From NCBI GenBank assembly GCA_021108185.1, contig JAIORJ010000219.1, positions 1-36,107 of the forward strand: a DNA stretch of 36,107 bases. Direction: 5' to 3'. Under the pieces are notes generated by a model. That model saw only the letters and a program-made list of their open reading frames with translations, did no database searches and was not told the origin of the DNA. Made by a program: the position numbers and the translations under genes. Positions 32,494 to 36,107 of this stretch are shown here, one piece after another (the stretch's first letter is position 1; every line of letters starts with the position of its first letter). This DNA is from Methanococcoides sp. (GTDB lineage Archaea; Halobacteriota; Methanosarcinia; Methanosarcinales; Methanosarcinaceae).

Positions 32494-32613
32494 TCACCAC
32501 TCCTCACTTTCTTCTTCGTTCCACTTTAAAAGACCATACACCATACAACCCAATGCACTAACAATGCACAGTATGTATGCCAACCAGATTTGAGGATCAT
32601 CAATTCCTAACAT
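32494..32613 (-). CDS. Symporter small accessory protein (39 aa)
   Basis: Encodes a 39-aa peptide starting MLGIDDPQIWLAY, one membrane helix at about 9-28 and a charged tail (NEEESEEW). It lies directly before the SSS symporter with a 3-base gap, and its last codons include the symporter's GGAGTGGTGAT ribosome site. This matches the short accessory proteins known next to SSS transporters. It has GTGAT 5-9 bases before its ATG. Confidence 0.8.
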   Translation of the reverse strand: MLGIDDPQIWLAYILCIVSALGCMVYGLLKWNEEESEEW

Positions 32614-33028
32614 AATTATCACTTGCCATTTTTTGCCTGATATATGCTACCACATAACACACACTGATGTTGATATCTGTTAACAAGTACCATACATTAA
32701 TGTTTCGAATTTTTTCTTGTAAAATGATATAATTGAATGACTGAAAAAAGACATCAATGGAAATAAAAGTACATAGATGATTTAGAATGAACAGCCTCGC
32801 ATTACATACATATCACAAAAAGAAATGGAAGAAAATGATCCTGTAAAAAACTTATATTCTAATTATGACACCATTTCTTTGTTAAAGTACAAGTTATGCA
32901 AACTTCACCTTTTCGTCTTATAAGGATTTCTACAGAACACTGGAAAGACCAGTTCTTGATTCAAGATATTTAGCCTATTTTTAATATATTATGTTCCAAA
33001 TTACTATACGAAATATTTTAGGCAGAAG
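32614..33028. other. Divergent intergenic region without a recognisable gene
   Basis: About 400 A/T-rich bases between the symporter pair and the TM-helix protein gene. I find no protein-like ORF, RNA gene or clear repeat; it presumably holds promoters for both sides. Confidence 0.4.
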
Positions 33029-33038
33029 CCTTAAATAC
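33029..33038 (+). promoter_or_regulatory. Candidate TATA box of the TM-helix protein gene
   Basis: CCTTAAATAC lies about 100 bases before the start codon. A GGGGGA ribosome site and ATAA tandem units lie further down the leader. Confidence 0.35.
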
Positions 33039-33139
33039 AAACATACTAAATTTAAAGATGGAGTGGTGTAGGAGAGATATCTGAGTTTAGAATATTTCTT
33101 CTACAAAAATAAATAAATAAATAATCGGGGGAATATATA

Positions 33140-34060
33140 ATGGTAGAATCACCTATACTGACAAGTTTATTTGGAATGGTGGATCAGTTCATTGCATTTA
33201 TTCCGACACTTGTAGCTGTCATAATATTGATGATAGTAGCATTGATTGTCGGGAAAATACTTGGAAAGATCGGAGCAAAGGTCCTTGATAAGATAGGTCT
33301 GGATGATCTTATTGATAAAACATTCTTAGGTGGCATGATCAAAAGAACTGAATCGACCACCGTGGCAATGTTTGATAGCATAATCAAATGGTTCGTCTAC
33401 ATCATCTTTGCTGTAATTATTATAGACATACTTAAGATACAGATAGTGGCAGATTTCCTCGCCCAGATAATATTATTCCTGCCTCTTGTAATATCAGCAG
33501 CGGTAATTCTTATAATTGGATTGCTTATCGTTGATTTCCTGGCAGGACTGGTAAAAACGATCTTGATAGCATCAGGTATTGATGAAAAGATCGGAAGCAG
33601 CGGTATTGGAAAAGGTCTTGAAGCAGCAAACTTGAAAATTTCGGGAATAATTGCAGGTATTGTAAAAGCTTTTGGATACTTGATCTTCATTCTGGCAGCT
33701 TCTAATATTCTGGGATTGAATGTTGTATCTAATTTCCTGGTAGCCGTACTCAATTACATACCCAGTTTATTTGCAGGTATTCTGATACTTATAGTTGGGC
33801 TATTGGTACTTGACCTCCTTACAGATTACCTTAAAGGTATCATGGAAGGAATGGAAGTAGAGGGAAGTAATGTTTGGATCCCACTACTCAAGGGATTCCT
33901 TGCACTTGTACTGGTATTACTGGCACTTGATACAATGCTCATCGATACGAGCATATTCTATCTGCTGATAGGACCACTGGCATGGGGATTAGCTGTTGTA
34001 GTAGCTTTCAAGTGGGGTATCAAAGAAGCACTTGTGGCATATGCCAAAGAGAAGAAATAA
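33140..34060 (+). CDS. Membrane protein with conserved TM-helix repeats (MscS-related, CmpX-like)
   Basis: Protein of 306 aa with about seven hydrophobic segments. Two similar halves each contain a helix of the form PxLxxAxxILIxGLLxxD (LPLVISAAVILIIGLLIVD near 115-133 and IPSLFAGILILIVGLLVLD near 211-229), with a first copy near 21-39 (IPTLVAVIILMIVALIVGK). This is the conserved TM-helix repeat found in mechanosensitive-channel-related proteins. No MscS beta domain is present, so a channel role is possible but unproven. ATG is preceded by CGGGGGAATATATA. A T-rich run follows the stop. Confidence 0.85.
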   Translation: MVESPILTSLFGMVDQFIAFIPTLVAVIILMIVALIVGKILGKIGAKVLDKIGLDDLIDKTFLGGMIKRTESTTVAMFDSIIKWFVYIIFAVIIIDILKIQIVADFLAQIILFLPLVISAAVILIIGLLIVDFLAGLVKTILIASGIDEKIGSSGIGKGLEAANLKISGIIAGIVKAFGYLIFILAASNILGLNVVSNFLVAVLNYIPSLFAGILILIVGLLVLDLLTDYLKGIMEGMEVEGSNVWIPLLKGFLALVLVLLALDTMLIDTSIFYLLIGPLAWGLAVVVAFKWGIKEALVAYAKEKK

Positions 34061-34067
34061 TCCCCAC

Positions 34068-34087
34068 TTTTCTTTTTTTATTTTTAA
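34068..34087 (+). terminator. T-rich terminator after the TM-helix gene
   Basis: Pyrimidine-rich run with a stretch of seven T residues begins about 8 bases after the stop codon, typical of archaeal termination sites. Confidence 0.45.
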
Positions 34088-34135
34088 GATAAGTTAGAAG
34101 ATTCTTGTTGATCAACCCTTCAAAGGGGGAAGTAA

Positions 34136-34553
34136 ATGTTAAATCATGATAAAATATTTGATATTGTGATACGCTATGCCACTACACTCATCCTTTATAT
34201 ACTGCTACTCGCGATAATTGTGGGAGTGTTAAAGATCTTTGCGAGTCTTGGCTTAATTAATAGGGCTTTTTGATGGCAATTTTATTCAGATAAGTTTTCC
34301 AAACATAGTCTTTAGTGTCCTCACGGTTTTTGTTCTTATTGACTTTTTCAAGGCTTTTAATGATTATCGTGAACATGAACGAATCAGACTTACATATATA
34401 ACAGATGCCACGATTTTGATCGTTATGCGTGAGATCGCAGTTGGAATTTATGCCCAAAAAATTGAATATGAATTTATGTTAAGCCTATCGGTAGTGCTAC
34501 TGGTATTGGGTGCAATAAGAATCCTAGCGATCAAATATTCACCCAGTGAATAA
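34136..34553 (+). pseudogene. psiE: PsiE-family membrane protein interrupted by a +1 frameshift
   Basis: The first frame starts at ATG 34136 after GGGGGAAGTAA and reads MLNHDKIFDIVIRYATTLIL up to INRAF, then stops at TGA 34271-34273. Another frame picks up directly (NFIQISFPNIVFSVLTVFVL, then IDFFKAFNDYREHERIRLTY and VMREIAVGIYA) to TAA at 34551-34553. These match the PsiE family (phosphate-starvation-inducible, four helices, about 136 aa). Removing one T from the run CTTTTTG at 34266-34272 would restore a 138-aa protein. The break is therefore a single-base change in a T-run: a real pseudogene, a sequencing error, or slippage. Confidence 0.75.
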
Positions 34554-34676
34554 CAGAATAGACACAATCATCACCTTTGTGTTTTCTGTGATACGTAATA
34601 CTCCGGGGATAATCCTTTTTAATATTTTATGTGGAAATTAAATGGAAAATAGGTTTTCTACAGAGCCCCAAATAAC

Positions 34677-34685
34677 TTTATATAA
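34677..34685 (+). promoter_or_regulatory. TATA box of the 82-aa membrane protein gene
   Basis: TTTATATAA preceded by AAATAAC is a near-ideal archaeal BRE/TATA pair, about 130 bases before the chosen start, giving a leader of about 110 bases. Confidence 0.5.
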
Positions 34686-34817
34686 GTCAAAATAAGATAT
34701 GATTATGGTAAAACAGTGGGGCAAGTATGGTGGGACATATTTGTTACAAATACATAACTCTGAAATTCTATGTTTCAGCAATTCCAGACGTATTGTAATT
34801 TAAAGTGGGGAAATAAG

Positions 34818-35063
34818 ATGGCACAACAATTAAAACCATTAGCACTTAGCTTGGCTGCTGCAATAGTTTCTGCAATAGTCATGCTTTTACTTGGAATACT
34901 TGGAAATCTAGGAATGTATATAGGTGCATTTGAGATGATGCAACAATGGCATATGTTCTTCTCATTAACTCCTATCGGGATAATTGCTGGAATGATCGAA
35001 TCTGCAATCGTTTCATTTATCTTTGCATATTTGTTCGGTATATTCTATAACAAATTCGCCTAA
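34818..35063 (+). CDS. Small two-helix membrane protein (DUF5676-like)
   Basis: Protein of 81 aa with two helices: about 8-30 (ALSLAAAIVSAIVMLLLG) and 50-75 (IGIIAGMIESAIVSFIFAYL), ending FGIFYNKFA. The helix spacing and the G-x-I-x-S-x-I-x-G style of the second helix resemble DUF5676 proteins, but the match is only by eye. The ATG at 34818 was chosen for GTGGGGAAATAAG just upstream; an earlier in-frame ATG at 34770 has no ribosome site. It precedes a secreted Met-rich protein on the same strand. Confidence 0.7.
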   Translation: MAQQLKPLALSLAAAIVSAIVMLLLGILGNLGMYIGAFEMMQQWHMFFSLTPIGIIAGMIESAIVSFIFAYLFGIFYNKFA

Positions 35064-35220
35064 TCTGAATGTGTGGAATGAAACATGAAATGAAAACAGC
35101 AGAAGATCAAAGGACAGATTAAAAAATGACCCACGTAAATGAAATTCACGGGATGTAAATTCAAGGGGAAAGTCAGTACTACATGATGATGGAAGATTTA
35201 AATTTGGGGGTAATTGGATA

Positions 35221-36107
35221 ATGAAACTTTTAGGTGTACTTTTAGTTAGTATAATGTTATTTTCAGTGGCATTAGTATCTCCTGTCCTTGCGCAGATGGG
35301 ACAGGGAAATATGATGGGCCAAATGCGTGGTGAACAATTTGGACATATGGATAACAGATTTATGGGATTTGAAGAGAATAACCTTTTGCAGATATCCAAC
35401 ATGTTCGGAGTTCCAGTGAACAATATTATTTTTGATATGGGACTTCCAGAAGACACTGACCCAAGTCTGACAATTGGTGAAATTGAAGCTGAATATGGAG
35501 TATCAGGTGATCTGGTTGCCAATTACATGGTATTGCATATGGGCAACAGGCCCACATCTGTAAATTCAAGAGGATTTGTCGAGATGAGGCAGCAGGCCAT
35601 GCAGGGAATAAGGCATCAGGGAATGACCCAAGGGCTAAACTTCATGATGCAGGGTCACTCAGCATATGGGAATTATACAACATTCACTTTTGAAGAGTCA
35701 GGGGAAATACTCAATTTCGCCTTATCTGGTGATGTTATTTTTGATTCTATCAAAGTCTCAGATTTTGATTATATATCCCAGAATATTCGGGGTTCGAACG
35801 CTGCATACATTGGAAGTTCAAGTCTGATCAATATTCATGACAACCCAATGGCAACCATGCAGGTCAGAGCAATGGCCGATAAAACGGTCGTTTTCGATCT
35901 GGCAGATGGTGTTGAAGCAAGCATAGACAACGAGGAATTAAATGGAGCAACTACCATAGCGATCACCAAGAACAACTTCCAGGGATTCCTCATAGTAAGT
36001 CCTGATTTCCTGACCGGTGATCAACAAATATCCGATATTGATATTAGTCTCACAGATGGGAGCATAACTGTGGATCTTGTTGAGAACAGCCTCGTAATGT
36101 TCAGAGC
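35221..36107 (+). CDS. Methionine-rich secreted protein, 3-prime end outside the window
   Basis: At least 295 residues, still open at the window end. A signal peptide covers about 1-25 (MKLLGVLLVSIMLF, then SPVLA before the cut). The next 25 residues are rich in Met, Gln, Gly and His (MGQGNMMGQM), a composition often linked with copper or silver binding. Residues 50-100 hold a two-fold helical motif (LLQISNMFGVPVNNIIFDMG, then IGEIEAEYGVSGDLVANYM) that resembles a small repeat next to some membrane redox proteins. The rest looks beta-rich. Start ATG has TTGGGGGTAATT upstream. It follows the 82-aa membrane gene by 157 bases. Role unknown; a metal-linked surface protein is a guess. Confidence 0.8.
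   Translation, partial: MKLLGVLLVSIMLFSVALVSPVLAQMGQGNMMGQMRGEQFGHMDNRFMGFEENNLLQISNMFGVPVNNIIFDMGLPEDTDPSLTIGEIEAEYGVSGDLVANYMVLHMGNRPTSVNSRGFVEMRQQAMQGIRHQGMTQGLNFMMQGHSAYGNYTTFTFEESGEILNFALSGDVIFDSIKVSDFDYISQNIRGSNAAYIGSSSLINIHDNPMATMQVRAMADKTVVFDLADGVEASIDNEELNGATTIAITKNNFQGFLIVSPDFLTGDQQISDIDISLTDGSITVDLVENSLVMFR

Overview
The window looks like the chromosome of a methanogenic archaeon of the Methanosarcinales, plausibly a Methanosarcinaceae such as Methanococcoides or Methanolobus. This is inferred from gene content: an archaeal-type FAD synthetase (RibL), an Isf-type iron-sulfur flavoprotein, a DUF1638 protein, a sodium/solute symporter with its tiny accessory protein, and a secreted beta-helix protein. 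Many starts also carry GGTGATC- or GGAGG-like ribosome sites, which pair with the archaeal 16S tail. Every apparently intact gene whose end I can see stops with TGA or TAA and none with TAG, which fits a lineage where TAG is rare and can encode pyrrolysine. No rRNA, tRNA or CRISPR array was found.

Layout. 1-3.2 kb: an AT-rich unknown protein with two HEPN-like motifs, an RNase III with a dsRNA-binding domain, and a decayed ORF. 3.2-6.6 kb: copy 1 of a 140-aa membrane protein, an iron-sulfur flavoprotein, a degenerate ORF, a secreted beta-helix protein, a second decayed ORF and a 55-aa membrane peptide. 6.9-10.3 kb: a PAS/GAF histidine kinase interrupted in frame by one TAG, then a small phosphodiesterase and copy 2 of the 140-aa protein. 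10.98-21.47 kb: one seven-gene minus-strand glycogen cluster. In transcription order it holds a GT3-like glycogen synthase, a GalT-type uridylyltransferase, a GT4/5 glycosyltransferase, two GH57 proteins (the first apparently catalytically dead), a GH15 glucoamylase and a GH133 debranching enzyme. 21.6-23.25 kb: copy 3 of the 140-aa protein, a VOC protein and a second copy of the 55-aa peptide. 23.5-27.4 kb: a Na,K-ATPase-like (PIIC) P-type ATPase converging with a CaCA-family exchanger. 27.5-30.5 kb: ribH, an aminotransferase, ribL and a DUF1638 protein. 30.5-32.6 kb: a TnpB-like remnant, an SSS symporter and its accessory peptide. 33-36.1 kb: a TM-helix channel-like protein, a frameshifted psiE, an 82-aa membrane protein and a methionine-rich secreted protein cut by the window edge.

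How it fits together. The glycogen cluster reads as a complete make-and-mobilise set for a storage polysaccharide. GalT may link glucose-1-phosphate and UDP-glucose, two glycosyltransferases build the chain, and GH57, GH15 and GH133 enzymes trim it. The cluster lies between inverted copies of dispersed repeats (the 140-aa and 55-aa gene units). Copy 2 of the 140-aa gene is a mosaic of copies 1 and 3, so the area has undergone recombination or gene conversion. The ATPase and exchanger are both cation transporters, and ribH and ribL both serve flavin synthesis.

The most interesting points are the in-frame TAG in the sensor kinase (pyrrolysine readthrough or a nonsense mutation), the mosaic repeat family with a coupled 18-residue basic peptide, the GH57 pseudoenzyme, an archaeal RNase III with a changed active-site position, and a P-type ATPase with no ATG, GTG or TTG at its expected start. 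All family assignments were made by eye from motifs; no database search was run.
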